From Streptomyces sp. ERV7 (GTDB taxonomy: Bacteria; Actinomycetota; Actinomycetes; Streptomycetales; Streptomycetaceae), in assembly GCF_001653515.1 (NCBI RefSeq), contig NZ_LYOY01000001.1:868001-932000 (forward strand): a stretch of DNA of 64,000 bases. The letters run 5' to 3'. How positions within the stretch are numbered: position 1 is the stretch's first letter; every line of letters begins with the position of its first letter. The notes beneath the pieces were generated by a model, which saw only the letters and a program-made list of their open reading frames with translations, ran no database searches and was not told where the DNA came from. Positions 54,482 through 63,493 of the stretch are shown here, piece after piece. The position numbers and the translations under genes are program-made.

Positions 54482-55396
54482 TTACCAGCCGCGGTTGGCG
54501 TAGCGCTCGGCCTCGGGGAGGGTGTCGCAGTTGATGCCGACCATGGCCTCGCCCAGGTTGCGGGAGGCGTCCGCGATGATCTTCGGGTCGTCGTAGAAGG
54601 TGGTGGCCTTCACGATGGCGGCGGCGCGCTTGGCCGGGTCGCCCGACTTGAAGATGCCGGAGCCGACGAAGACGCCCTCGGCACCGAGCTGGCGCATCAG
54701 CGCGGCGTCGGCCGGGGTGGCGACGCCACCGGCGGAGAACAGCACCACCGGGAGCTTGCCGAGCTCGGCGACCTCCTTGACGATCTCGTACGGGGCGCGC
54801 AGCTCCTTGGCGGCGGCGAACAGCTCGTTGTTGTCGAAGCCGCGCAGCTTGGCGATCTCGTTCTTGATCTGGCGCAGGTGGCGGACGGCCTCGACGACGT
54901 TGCCGGTGCCGGCCTCGCCCTTGGAGCGGATCATGGCCGCGCCCTCGGCGATACGGCGCAGGGCCTCGCCCAGGTTGGTGGCACCGCAGACGAAGGGGGT
55001 GGTGAACGCCCACTTGTCGGAGTGGTTGACCTCGTCGGCCGGGGTGAGGACCTCGGACTCGTCGATGTAGTCGACGCCGAGGGACTGCAGCACCTGGGCC
55101 TCGACGAAGTGGCCGATGCGGGACTTGGCCATGACCGGGATGGAGACGGCCTCGATGATCTCTTCGATCATGTTGGGGTCGGACATCCGGGCCACGCCGC
55201 CGTCCTTGCGGATGTCGGCCGGGACCCGCTCCAGGGCCATGACCGCCACGGCGCCCGCGTCCTCGGCGATCTTCGCCTGCTCGGCGTTGACCACGTCCAT
55301 GATCACACCGCCCTTGAGCTGCTCGGCCATGCCGCGCTTCACGCGCGCGGTGCCGGTCTCGGGGTTCTGGGCGCTGCTGGAGAGGGTGCTGGACAC
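54482..55396 (-). CDS. pdxS: Pyridoxal 5'-phosphate synthase subunit PdxS
   Basis: Builds PLP from ribose 5-phosphate, glyceraldehyde 3-phosphate and ammonia. The 304-residue barrel has [14 protein letters not shown] (catalytic aspartate and following lysine region), [15 protein letters not shown] (second lysine), [14 protein letters not shown] and GIFKSGDP. The GTG at 55396 is the likely start. Upstream is a gap of about 220 nt, which should hold the pdxST promoter. Confidence 0.98.
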   Translation of the reverse strand: MSSTLSSSAQNPETGTARVKRGMAEQLKGGVIMDVVNAEQAKIAEDAGAVAVMALERVPADIRKDGGVARMSDPNMIEEIIEAVSIPVMAKSRIGHFVEAQVLQSLGVDYIDESEVLTPADEVNHSDKWAFTTPFVCGATNLGEALRRIAEGAAMIRSKGEAGTGNVVEAVRHLRQIKNEIAKLRGFDNNELFAAAKELRAPYEIVKEVAELGKLPVVLFSAGGVATPADAALMRQLGAEGVFVGSGIFKSGDPAKRAAAIVKATTFYDDPKIIADASRNLGEAMVGINCDTLPEAERYANRGW

Positions 55397-55617
55397 GGGA
55401 CCTCACTGGGGTGGCGAAGGGGGTGAAGAACAGGGTGAAGAAAAACGGTTCTCTACTCCGCAGAGGGTGTCTCCGCGGACCAGTCCACAGCAAGGGCCAA
55501 TGTAGAGGCGGTGGATCGTTTTGGCCTGCGGTGGATCGTGGTGGCCTGGCCGTTTCCCCTTTGCGGAGGCGTTCCCACCGCTTACGGGGAGGGTTCCCCG
55601 GTTACGGCTGCGAGCGG

Positions 55618-56169
55618 TTACGGCCGCGAGCCCGGGCGGTCCGCGAGCGCGGCCGGGGGCTCGTCGTCCATCTCGAAGGCGAGCGGGAACGGGGCGTGAC
55701 CGGCGAGCCGGAACCAGCGGACCTTGCGGTGCCTGCGCAGGGCGCGTGCCGCGCGTACGGCGTCGTTGTGGAAGCGGCGGGCCATCGGGACGCGGCGTAC
55801 GGCCTGGGCCAGCTCCTCCGCCGCGTCCACGCCGCCGGGGGCCTCGCGGACCGCCTCCATCTGGGCCGGCTCGCCGAAGACGGCCCGCAGTGCCTGGCTG
55901 AGCTCGCTCTCGGCGACCTCCCGGTGCTCCTCCTCGGCCTGGCGTGCCGCGTGCGCCGCCTCGTACAGCACGATGGAGGCGGCCGGGTCCAGTACGCCGG
56001 AGGTGGCCAGTTCCTGGGTGACCGAGGCGCGGCGCAGCAGCTGGGCGTCGAGGGCGGCGCGGGCGGCGTCGATGCGGGCGTGCAGGCGGTCGAGGCGGCC
56101 GGCGGTCCAGCTGAGGTAGAGACCGGTCGCTACGAGGGCGACGGCGATCCAGATGAGGGTTACGGTCAC
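55618..56169 (-). CDS. LemA-like single-span membrane protein
   Basis: A 183-residue protein with an N-terminal membrane helix (TVTLIWIAVALVATGLYLSW) and a long helical domain (RLDRLHARIDAARAALDAQLLRRASVTQELA). It ends with ARRFHNDAVRAARALRRHRKVRWFRLAGHAPFPLAFEM, resembling the C-terminal part of LemA. Its function is unknown. The GTG at 56169 is preferred to a TTG three codons earlier, but neither has a clear ribosome binding site. Confidence 0.75.
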   Translation of the reverse strand: MTVTLIWIAVALVATGLYLSWTAGRLDRLHARIDAARAALDAQLLRRASVTQELATSGVLDPAASIVLYEAAHAARQAEEEHREVAESELSQALRAVFGEPAQMEAVREAPGGVDAAEELAQAVRRVPMARRFHNDAVRAARALRRHRKVRWFRLAGHAPFPLAFEMDDEPPAALADRPGSRP

Positions 56170-56320
56170 GGGCGGCAAGGCTACCGGGCCCCCGCCCCGC
56201 CCCTTCCCGCTGTGACATGTGCGGCTCCGCCGCGTGGCCTCCGGGCGGGCGGGGCGAAGGCGTCTCTCCCGGGGCTACGCCCCGGGCCCCGTTCCTTCCC
56301 TGCGGACCGTGCCGGGTTGC

Positions 56321-56372
56321 TCGCGCGGTTCCCCGCGCCCCTGGGCAGTCAGGGGAGCGGGGAACCGCGCGA
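56321..56372. repeat. Streptomyces-type intergenic hairpin repeat, probable pimA terminator
   Basis: A 22-bp imperfect stem (56321-56342 with 56351-56372, one mismatch, 8-nt loop) built on TCGCGCGGTTCCCCGC. Elements of this TTCCCCGCGCCCCT type are scattered through Streptomyces genomes. It lies 68 nt past pimA and probably ends the pgsA-patA-pimA transcript. Confidence 0.75.
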
Positions 56373-56439
56373 CCAGCCACAGACGGCCGCAGACGAACAA
56401 CCGGCCCCCACAGCGGGGCGCGCCGCCCCCGGGACGGCG

Positions 56440-57600
56440 TCAGTCGCGGGCCAGGCCGAATCTCGCGCGGAAGCCGGGGCGTTCGTCCGTCGCCACCGAC
56501 GCCGCGCCGTCCGTCACCGTCTCGTAGACCGCGAGGATGTCCGCCCCCACCGTCGACCAGTCGAAGCGGCGCACGTGCGTGGAGCCGCGTGCGCTCAGTT
56601 CGGCTCGGCGGGCCGGGTCCGAGAGGAGGCGCAGGGCCGCGTCCGCCAGCGCGTCCGCGTCCTCGTTGGCGAAGAGCTCGCCCGCGCTGCCCTGGTCCAG
56701 GACCTGCGCGAACGCGTCCAGGTCGCTCGCCAGTACCGCCGCCCCGGCCGACAGCGCCTCGACCAGGATGATGCCGAAGCTCTCGCCGCCGGTGTTGGGC
56801 GCCACATACACGTCGACGCTGCTCAGGAAGCGCGCCTTGTCCTCGTCGCTCACCATGCCCAGGAACTCGACGCGCGAGCGCATCTCCTGGGGGAGGGACG
56901 CCACCGCCTCCTGCTCGTCGCCCCTGCCCGCGACGAGCAGACGGGTCCCCGGGCGCTCCGCCAGGATCCTGGGCAGTGCCCTCATCAGGACCGGCAGGCC
57001 CTTGCGGGGCTCGTCGATGCGCCCTATGAAGCCGAGCGTGTCGCCCTGCCACTCGGGCCGCGGCTCGGCCTTGGCGAAGAAGTCGACGTCGACACCGTTG
57101 GGGATCACCACCGCGTCGCCGCCGAGGTGCTCGACCAGCGTGCGCCGCGCGTATTCGCTCACCGCGATCCGTGCGCTGATCTTCTCCAGGGCGGGCTGGA
57201 GGATCGGATACGCCGCGATCATCGCGCGCGAGCGGGGGTTGGAGGTGTGGAACGTGGCCACGATGGGCCCCTGCGCCGCCCAGCAGCTCAGCAGGCCGAG
57301 CGAGGGCGAGGCCGGCTCGTGGATGTGGATGACGTCGAAGGTGCCCTCGTGCAGCCACCGCCGCACCCGGGCCGCCGACAGGAAGCCGAAGTTCAGCCGC
57401 GCCACCGAGCCGTTGTACGGGACGGGGACCGCCCGGCCCGCCGAGACCACGTACGGCGGGAGCGGGGTCTCGTCGTCGGCGGGGGCGAGCACGGAGACCT
57501 CGTGGCCGCGCCGGATCAGATGCTCGGCCAGGTCCCTGATGTGGAACTGGACGCCGCCCGGTACGTCCCAGGAGTACGGGCAGACGATGCCGATCCTCAC
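56440..57600 (-). CDS. pimA: Phosphatidylinositol alpha-mannosyltransferase (PimA-like)
   Basis: GT4 glycosyltransferase that adds the first mannose from GDP-mannose to phosphatidylinositol on the cytosolic membrane face. The 386 residues have the Gly-rich start YSWDVPGGVQFHIRDLAEHLIRRGHEV, HIHEPASPSLGLL, FHTSNPRSR, GRIDEPRKGLPVLMRAL, and the E-x7-E motif ESFGIILVEALSAG. The GTG at 57600 overlaps the patA stop (GTGA). Confidence 0.95.
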   Translation of the reverse strand: MRIGIVCPYSWDVPGGVQFHIRDLAEHLIRRGHEVSVLAPADDETPLPPYVVSAGRAVPVPYNGSVARLNFGFLSAARVRRWLHEGTFDVIHIHEPASPSLGLLSCWAAQGPIVATFHTSNPRSRAMIAAYPILQPALEKISARIAVSEYARRTLVEHLGGDAVVIPNGVDVDFFAKAEPRPEWQGDTLGFIGRIDEPRKGLPVLMRALPRILAERPGTRLLVAGRGDEQEAVASLPQEMRSRVEFLGMVSDEDKARFLSSVDVYVAPNTGGESFGIILVEALSAGAAVLASDLDAFAQVLDQGSAGELFANEDADALADAALRLLSDPARRAELSARGSTHVRRFDWSTVGADILAVYETVTDGAASVATDERPGFRARFGLARD

Positions 57601-58493
57601 GCCCGGCGCTCCTCAAGGTCGGCGAGCCACAGCCGCTGCAGCATGTGCCAGTCCTCCGGGTGTTCGGCGATTCCGGTGGCGAAGGCGTCGGCCAGCGCCT
57701 GGGTCATCACAGAGGTCTTCTCCGCGCGCGTGCCCGTCTCGGGCACGTCGATCGGCGGGTGCACCCTGCCCTGCATGACGGGCGACCCGTCGTACCAGAG
57801 CGTCACCGGCAGCAGCAGCGCGCCGGTCTGCTGGGCCAGCAGGGCGGGGCCGGCGGGCATCCGCGCGGTGTCCCCGAAGAACTTCACCTCGACGCCGGAG
57901 GCCGACAGATCGCGGTCGGCGACCAGGCAGACCAGACCGCCGTCGCGCAGCCGGCGGGCCAGCGTGCCGAAGGCCGAGCCGCCGGTGTGCGGCAGGACCT
58001 CCATGCCCAGGCTCTCGCGGTAGGCGACGAACCGGTCGTACAGCGTCTCGGGCTTGAGCCGCTCGGCGACCGTGGTGAACGGGGTGTCCAGCCTGGTGGT
58101 GACCCAGGCGCCCGCCAGGTCGTAGTTGCCCATGTGCGGCAGCGCCAGGACCACGCCCCGGCCGGAGGCGAGGCCGTCGATCAGGTAGTGCACGTCCTGC
58201 GGCTCGAAACCGGTCTTCATCCGGTCCTTGCTCCAGGCCGGCAGCCGGAACGACTCCATCCAGTACCGCATGTACGAGCGCATGCCGGCCTTGGACAGCT
58301 CGGCCAGCCGCTGCGGGGAGGCGTCGGGCACCACGCGCGCGAGGTTGGACTCCAGGCGCAGCACACTCTTGCCGCGCCGCTTCCACACCGTGTCCGCGAT
58401 CCGCCGGCCCAGGCCCGTGGCCATCGGCTCGGGGAGCTTCTTGACGGTGGCCCAGCCCAGTCCGTAGAGCGTGTCCGTCAGCCGGTCCCGCAT
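57597..58493 (-). CDS. Phosphatidylinositol mannoside acyltransferase (PatA-like, LpxL family)
   Basis: A 298-residue LpxL/HtrB-type acyltransferase likely to acylate PI-mannoside, the actinobacterial PatA role. It has the HX4D-like motif LPHMGNYDLAGAW (catalytic His and Asp), FTTVAERLKP, CLVADRDLSASGVEVKFFGDTARMPAGPALLA, and a C-terminal HPEDWHMLQRLW. It sits between pgsA (one-base TGATG overlap) and pimA, which supports the assignment. Confidence 0.9.
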   Translation of the reverse strand: MRDRLTDTLYGLGWATVKKLPEPMATGLGRRIADTVWKRRGKSVLRLESNLARVVPDASPQRLAELSKAGMRSYMRYWMESFRLPAWSKDRMKTGFEPQDVHYLIDGLASGRGVVLALPHMGNYDLAGAWVTTRLDTPFTTVAERLKPETLYDRFVAYRESLGMEVLPHTGGSAFGTLARRLRDGGLVCLVADRDLSASGVEVKFFGDTARMPAGPALLAQQTGALLLPVTLWYDGSPVMQGRVHPPIDVPETGTRAEKTSVMTQALADAFATGIAEHPEDWHMLQRLWLADLEERRA

Positions 58494-59146
58494 CAGGCGG
58501 CCTCACTCGCGGCGGCGGCGTCGGCCTCCGCGGCCTCGCGGCGCACCGTCACCACCCGCTGGATCAGCGTGATGAGGCTGCCCACGGCGACGACCCACAG
58601 CGCGATCGGCAGCAGGATCTGGATGCCGGGGACACCGAACTTGTGCAGCCCCGCGAGACCGGCCGCGACCAGGGAGATCACCAGGCGCTCGGCCCGCTCG
58701 ATCAGTCCGTTGACGGCGACCGGCAGCCCGATCGACTCGCCGCGCGCCTTGGTGTACGAGACGACCTGGCCGCTGGCCAGGCAGAAGATCGCGACCGCGC
58801 ACAGCACGTTGTCGTCGCCGCTGCCCGCGTACCAGAGGGCGAAGCCGCCGAAGATGGCCCCGTCCGCGACGCGGTCCAGCGTCGAGTCGAGGAACGCTCC
58901 CCAGCGGCTGGAGATCCCCGCCTGGCGGGCCATGTTGCCGTCGACCAGGTCGGAGAAGACGAACGAGGTGATGACGATGGTGCCCCAGAAGAACTCCCCG
59001 CGGGGGAAGAAGACCAGCGCACCCGCCATCACTCCGGCCGTGCCGAGCAAGGTCACGGCGTCCGGGCTCACCCCCCGGCGGAGCAGAAACGCGGCGAACG
59101 GCGTGAGGACACGCGTGAAGAATGCACGCGCGTACTTGTTCAGCAT
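58493..59146 (-). CDS. pgsA: Phosphatidylinositol phosphate synthase (CDP-alcohol phosphatidyltransferase)
   Basis: Transfers phosphatidyl from CDP-diacylglycerol to inositol phosphate, the entry to PI and PIM lipids. The 217-residue membrane protein has the signature D-x2-D-G-x2-A-R-x8-G-x3-D-x3-D as DLVDGNMARQAGISSRWGAFLDSTLDRVAD, and about six membrane helices. The ATG at 59146 begins LNKYARAFFTRV. It starts the pgsA-patA-pimA cluster. Confidence 0.95.
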   Translation of the reverse strand: MLNKYARAFFTRVLTPFAAFLLRRGVSPDAVTLLGTAGVMAGALVFFPRGEFFWGTIVITSFVFSDLVDGNMARQAGISSRWGAFLDSTLDRVADGAIFGGFALWYAGSGDDNVLCAVAIFCLASGQVVSYTKARGESIGLPVAVNGLIERAERLVISLVAAGLAGLHKFGVPGIQILLPIALWVVAVGSLITLIQRVVTVRREAAEADAAAASEAA

Positions 59147-59427
59147 GGCCTTCCCGACGGTCGGTGTGGCCGCGCGGCCCTGCTGGCCACCGGCTGGCCC
59201 ATCGTAGCCAGGCCCGCGCACCTCCACCGCCGCGCACCCTTGCTGCCCGCGTTCCCGTACGACGTATGGACGCACAGTGACCGGAGTGGAACGCTGGAAA
59301 GACCGCGGGCACGCGAAGCCGCCCTCGCCGGGGTCCTCCCCGGCCGGGGCCGGGGGAGGATTCCGCGCGGCCGCGCCCTTTCACCACCTCACCGTGCAAG
59401 AAACGGAAGCCATACGGGAGGAACGGC

Positions 59428-61635
59428 ATGGGCGACAAGGCGAGTGCACATCCCGGAGCCGCCGGCAGGGCAGCTACGGCCGACCACCCCTCATCCGTAC
59501 GGAATGTGGTGCTGGTCGGCCACAGCGGATCCGGGAAGACGACATTGGTGGAAGCGCTCGCGCTGACGGCGGGAGCCGTCAACCGCGCGGGCCGGGTCGA
59601 GGACGGCGGGACCGTCTCCGACTACGACGAGATCGAACACCGGCAGCAGCGCTCGGTGCAGCTGTCGCTGGTCCCCGTGGAGTGGGCCGGCTGCAAGATC
59701 AATATTCTGGACACCCCCGGATACGCCGACTTCGTCGGGGAACTCAGGGCCGGTCTGCGAGCGGCGGACGCGGCCCTTTTCGTCGTCTCGGCCTCGGACG
59801 GCGTGGACGGGGCGACCCGGATGGTGTGGGACGAGTGCGCGGCCGTGGGCATGCCCCGGGCCATCGTGGTCACCCATCTGGAGGCGGCCCGCGCCGACTT
59901 CGCCGAGATGACCCGGGTCTGCGCCGAGGCGTTCGGCGGCGACGACCCCGACGCCGTACTGCCGCTCTACCTGCCGCTGCACGGAGCCGAGGGACCGGAC
60001 GGGCACGCGCCCGTCACCGGCCTGATCGGGCTGCTGTCGCAGCGCGTCTTCGACTACGCCTCCGGCGAGCGCAAGGAAGCCGAACCCGGACCCGAGCAGC
60101 TCCCGCTCGTCGAGGAGGCCCGCAACCGGCTGATCGAGGGGATCATCGCCGAGAGCGAGGACGAGACCCTCATGGACCGCTATCTCGGCGGCAAGGAAAT
60201 CGACCTGAAAACGCTCGTCGACGACCTGGAGAGGGCGGTCGCCCGCGGCACCTTCCACCCGGTGCTCGCGGCGGCGCCGGCGGCCGAGGGCGCCCGCCAG
60301 GGCATCGGCACCGTCGAGCTCCTGGAACTGGTCACGGGCGGCTTCCCGACCCCTCTGGAGCGCACCGCGCCCGACGTGACGACCCCGCAGGGCGCCGCGC
60401 GCCCCACCCCGGTCTGCGCCCCCGAGGGCCCGCTGGTCGCCGAAGTGATCAAGACCTCGTCCGACCCCTATGTGGGCCGCGTCAGCCTGGTCCGCGTCTT
60501 CTCCGGCACCCTGCACCCCGACGAGACCGTCCATGTCTCCGGGCACGGTCTGACCGACCGGGGCCACCAGGACCATGCCCTCCACGAGGCGGACGAGCGG
60601 ATCGGCGCGCTCTCCTCGCCCTTCGGCAAACAGCAGCGCACCCTGAGCTCCTGCATCGCGGGCGACATCGCCTGCGTGGCCAAACTGACCCGCGCCGAGA
60701 CCGGGGACACCCTCTCCGGCAAGGACGACCCGCTGCTCATGGCGCCCTGGGCCATGCCCGACCCGCTGCTCCCCCTCGCGATCCAGGCCCACAGCAAGGC
60801 CGACGAGGACAAGCTCTCGCAGGGGCTCTCCCGGCTCGTCGCCGAGGACCCCACCATGCGCCTGGAGCAGAACCCGCACACCCACCAGCTGGTCCTGTGG
60901 TGCCTGGGAGAGGCCCACAAGGACGTGGCCCTGGAGCGGCTGCACAGCCGTTACGGCGTCCAGGTCGACGTCGTCCCGCACAAGGTGTCCCTGCGCGAGA
61001 CCTTCGGCGACACCGCCACCGGGCGCGGCCGCCACGTCAAGCAGTCCGGCGGCCACGGGCAGTACGCGATCTGCGAGATCGAGGTGGCGCCGCTGCCGCC
61101 CGGGTCCGGCATCGAGTTCGTCGACAAGGTGGTGGGCGGCGCCGTCCCGCGCCAGTTCATCCCCTCCGTCGAGAAGGGCGTACGCGCCCAGGCCGCCAAG
61201 GGCGTCGCCGCGGGCTACCCCCTCGTCGACGTACGGATCACGCTCCTGGACGGCAAGGCCCACTCGGTGGACTCCTCCGACGCCGCCTTCCAGACGGCCG
61301 GGGCGCTGGCGCTGCGGGAGGCCGCCGCCGACACCCGCATCCACCTCCTGGAACCCGTCGCCGAGCTCCAGGTACTGGTCCCCGACGACTATGTGGGCCC
61401 GGTCATGAGCGATCTGTCCGGCCGCCGGGGCCGTGTCGTCGGCACCGAGCAGGCGGGCCCCGGGCGGACCCTCGTACGGGCCGAGGTGCCCGAGATCGAG
61501 ATCGGGCGGTACGCGGTGGACCTGCGCTCCGTCTCGCACGGCACCGGCCGGTTCGACCGCAGCTACGCCCGGCACGAGCCGATGCCGCCGCAACTGGCCG
61601 AGAAGCTCCGGGAATCACTGGAAAAGACCGCTTAG
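59428..61635 (+). CDS. Elongation factor G-like protein (EF-G2 type) with altered GTP motifs
   Basis: A 735-residue EF-G-like protein. G1 is GHSGSGKTT (31-39), G3 is DTPGYADF (95-102), but the G4 NKxD is THLE (149-152), so guanine specificity is doubtful. Domain II (PYVGRVSLVRVFSGTLHPDETV), III (AWAMPDPLLPLAIQAHSKADEDKLSQGLSRLVAEDPTM), IV (GRGRHVKQSGGHGQYAICEIEV) and V (PVAELQVLVPDDYVGPVMSDLSGRRGRVVGTE) are all present. This paralogue is separate from the main fusA and is known in mycobacteria without strong translocase activity. It is probably a ribosome-associated stress or recycling factor. The ATG follows GGGAGG. Confidence 0.92.
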   Translation: MGDKASAHPGAAGRAATADHPSSVRNVVLVGHSGSGKTTLVEALALTAGAVNRAGRVEDGGTVSDYDEIEHRQQRSVQLSLVPVEWAGCKINILDTPGYADFVGELRAGLRAADAALFVVSASDGVDGATRMVWDECAAVGMPRAIVVTHLEAARADFAEMTRVCAEAFGGDDPDAVLPLYLPLHGAEGPDGHAPVTGLIGLLSQRVFDYASGERKEAEPGPEQLPLVEEARNRLIEGIIAESEDETLMDRYLGGKEIDLKTLVDDLERAVARGTFHPVLAAAPAAEGARQGIGTVELLELVTGGFPTPLERTAPDVTTPQGAARPTPVCAPEGPLVAEVIKTSSDPYVGRVSLVRVFSGTLHPDETVHVSGHGLTDRGHQDHALHEADERIGALSSPFGKQQRTLSSCIAGDIACVAKLTRAETGDTLSGKDDPLLMAPWAMPDPLLPLAIQAHSKADEDKLSQGLSRLVAEDPTMRLEQNPHTHQLVLWCLGEAHKDVALERLHSRYGVQVDVVPHKVSLRETFGDTATGRGRHVKQSGGHGQYAICEIEVAPLPPGSGIEFVDKVVGGAVPRQFIPSVEKGVRAQAAKGVAAGYPLVDVRITLLDGKAHSVDSSDAAFQTAGALALREAAADTRIHLLEPVAELQVLVPDDYVGPVMSDLSGRRGRVVGTEQAGPGRTLVRAEVPEIEIGRYAVDLRSVSHGTGRFDRSYARHEPMPPQLAEKLRESLEKTA

Positions 61636-61807
61636 GTACGGTAATTGACGGATCGTCGGAAACGTCGCCCGCCCAACCTCCTTGCGGCGGGCGGCATTCC
61701 GATGTCCCGTGTCGCGCGGGCACCGACCCCGATACGCTGTGTCCCTGCTCAGCAGGTGTGCGGGGAACGGCAGTCGGGAAGAGGCCGCAGAGCGACAGTG
61801 TGCGGCG

Positions 61808-63475
61808 ATGGGGGCGGCAGTGGCGGACGAACCATTCGACTTCTCACCCGGGGCCCAGGTCCCGCTCCAGGGCTCGGCGGGCCAGACCGCCGCGACCCAG
61901 GCACTGGCCTCGGCCGCGTACCGGGACAGCCCGGTCGCCGACATACTCAAGGCCAACAACGAGTGGCACGAGTCGGCCGTCACCAAACCCCGGCTCTCCC
62001 TCTTCGAACCCAACCTCGGCGAGGCCTTCTCCCGCGCCGTGCAGTCCCGCATGCTCGGCGCCACCCGCAAGGCGCTCATCCAGTCCTTCGGCACCGAACC
62101 GCAGACCGTCGTCGAGCACTGCCTCGCCGCGATCCGCATCCGCAAGGAGCGCGACACCCGGCTCACCCTGGTCACCGGCGTCTTCGGCGTGCTCTTCCTG
62201 CCCGGGCTGCTGCTCTGGCTCGGCCTCTTCCAGCTGCGCCGCACCCTCGCCGGCGCCAAGGACCGCCGCGTCGGGGCCCTCGGCAACCTGCTGCTCGTCG
62301 CCTTCGCCGTGCTCGCCGTGATCGCCCTGGTCAAACTGCCCTTCGGCGGCTTCCTCGCGGTCTATCTGCGCGCCATGCTGGTGATGCCCGTCCTCGGCTG
62401 GTTCTGGGCCAAGCAGATCTGCGAATCCACCGCCAAGGACCTGAGGGTCCGCTGGAGCGGCCTGCTCGCGGGCGGCGGAGTCGGCGCCAAGATCCCCGAG
62501 GCCGTACCGAAGAACCCGCACGAGACGGCCGCCGAGCAGCTGCGCCAGAACCTCGCCAAGCTCACCGCCGAGCAGCACAGCAACGCCGTCTTCTACGCCG
62601 GCCCCAAGGGCATACTCGGCATGGGCACCCGCTGGGGCAGCTGGCAGCTCGCCGAGGAGCTCGTCCCCAAGGACCCCGGCAAGGAGATCCACGGCTTCCG
62701 CAGCTGGGACGTCATAAGGTCCATCCAGGACCGCCTCCAGCTGCTCGAACGCGGCCCGCTGCACACCGGGGGCTTCCCCAAGCCCTCGGTCACCAACTGG
62801 GTCGTCTCCCCCGTCGGCGAGAACGCCAAGGAAGTCGGCCGGCCCACCGGCCAGGACGTCGACAACTTCCAGGTGCGCCAGCACGAGGTCCAGCGGATCT
62901 GCAACGAGCAGCAGTTCTCCAGCGGCAACCGCCACTATCTGGGCGTGCAGTTCACCCTCTGGGACGGCCAGCTGGTGATCACCATGATGATCACCGTGAC
63001 CGTGCTCCACGAGACCCTGCGCATCGAGGTCACCGGACACGCGCTGGGCCCGGTGCACGCCCTGTTCACCACCAAGCCGAGCCCCAAGACCAAGTCGGTC
63101 GACAAGACCTTCAAGTTCTGGGAGAAGAAGGAGATACAGCTTCCGCTGGTCGAGCCGCGCGAGGTCGTCCGCCTGGCCGCCCGCGCCCCGCTCACCTGGT
63201 ACCCGCCGCTCCTCGACCACCTCGGCGGAAAGCTGGTGCTGCCCGAGCCGTTCGGCCTGCGGCACGCCTGGGCCGACAAGCCCTGGCGGCACCGCTTCAT
63301 GGCCGACGACGCGATGCGCGCGGCCACGCCGGTGCTGCGGGTGGTGCACGCCGCCGCGATGAAGGTGCTGGACGAGCACGGCGTGGACACCGAGCGCTTC
63401 ACCAACCGCTCGATGATCCTGAGCGGCATGGTGCAGGACCCGGCGCCGCGCAGGGCGGACTCGTACGACGCGTGA
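61808..63475 (+). CDS. Large membrane protein, function unknown
   Basis: A 555-residue protein. Its first 130 residues are soluble, then two hydrophobic hairpins (about 135-160 LTLVTGVFGVLFLPGLLLWLGLF and 178-205 LLLVAFAVLAVIALVKL, followed by LAVYLRAMLVMPVLGWFWA). A long cytoplasmic-type region follows (VFYAGPKGILGMGTRWGSW, HEVQRICNEQQFSSGNRHYLGVQFTLWDGQLVITM, FKFWEKKEIQ). I recognise no domain beyond a streptomycete conserved protein. The ATG at 61808 is used; a GTG at 61820 with GGGGG upstream is a good alternative. Upstream 172 nt contains TACGCT at about 61733. Confidence 0.75.
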   Translation: MGAAVADEPFDFSPGAQVPLQGSAGQTAATQALASAAYRDSPVADILKANNEWHESAVTKPRLSLFEPNLGEAFSRAVQSRMLGATRKALIQSFGTEPQTVVEHCLAAIRIRKERDTRLTLVTGVFGVLFLPGLLLWLGLFQLRRTLAGAKDRRVGALGNLLLVAFAVLAVIALVKLPFGGFLAVYLRAMLVMPVLGWFWAKQICESTAKDLRVRWSGLLAGGGVGAKIPEAVPKNPHETAAEQLRQNLAKLTAEQHSNAVFYAGPKGILGMGTRWGSWQLAEELVPKDPGKEIHGFRSWDVIRSIQDRLQLLERGPLHTGGFPKPSVTNWVVSPVGENAKEVGRPTGQDVDNFQVRQHEVQRICNEQQFSSGNRHYLGVQFTLWDGQLVITMMITVTVLHETLRIEVTGHALGPVHALFTTKPSPKTKSVDKTFKFWEKKEIQLPLVEPREVVRLAARAPLTWYPPLLDHLGGKLVLPEPFGLRHAWADKPWRHRFMADDAMRAATPVLRVVHAAAMKVLDEHGVDTERFTNRSMILSGMVQDPAPRRADSYDA

Positions 63476-63493
63476 GGGGTGCCCGTCCGGCGT

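Noticed and set aside
59277..62321. A 1,014-codon plus-strand frame overlapping the EF-G-like gene
   Set aside because: It is another frame of the same strand, Arg/Pro/Gly-rich, with no family features; the EF-G frame has clear motifs and ribosome binding site.
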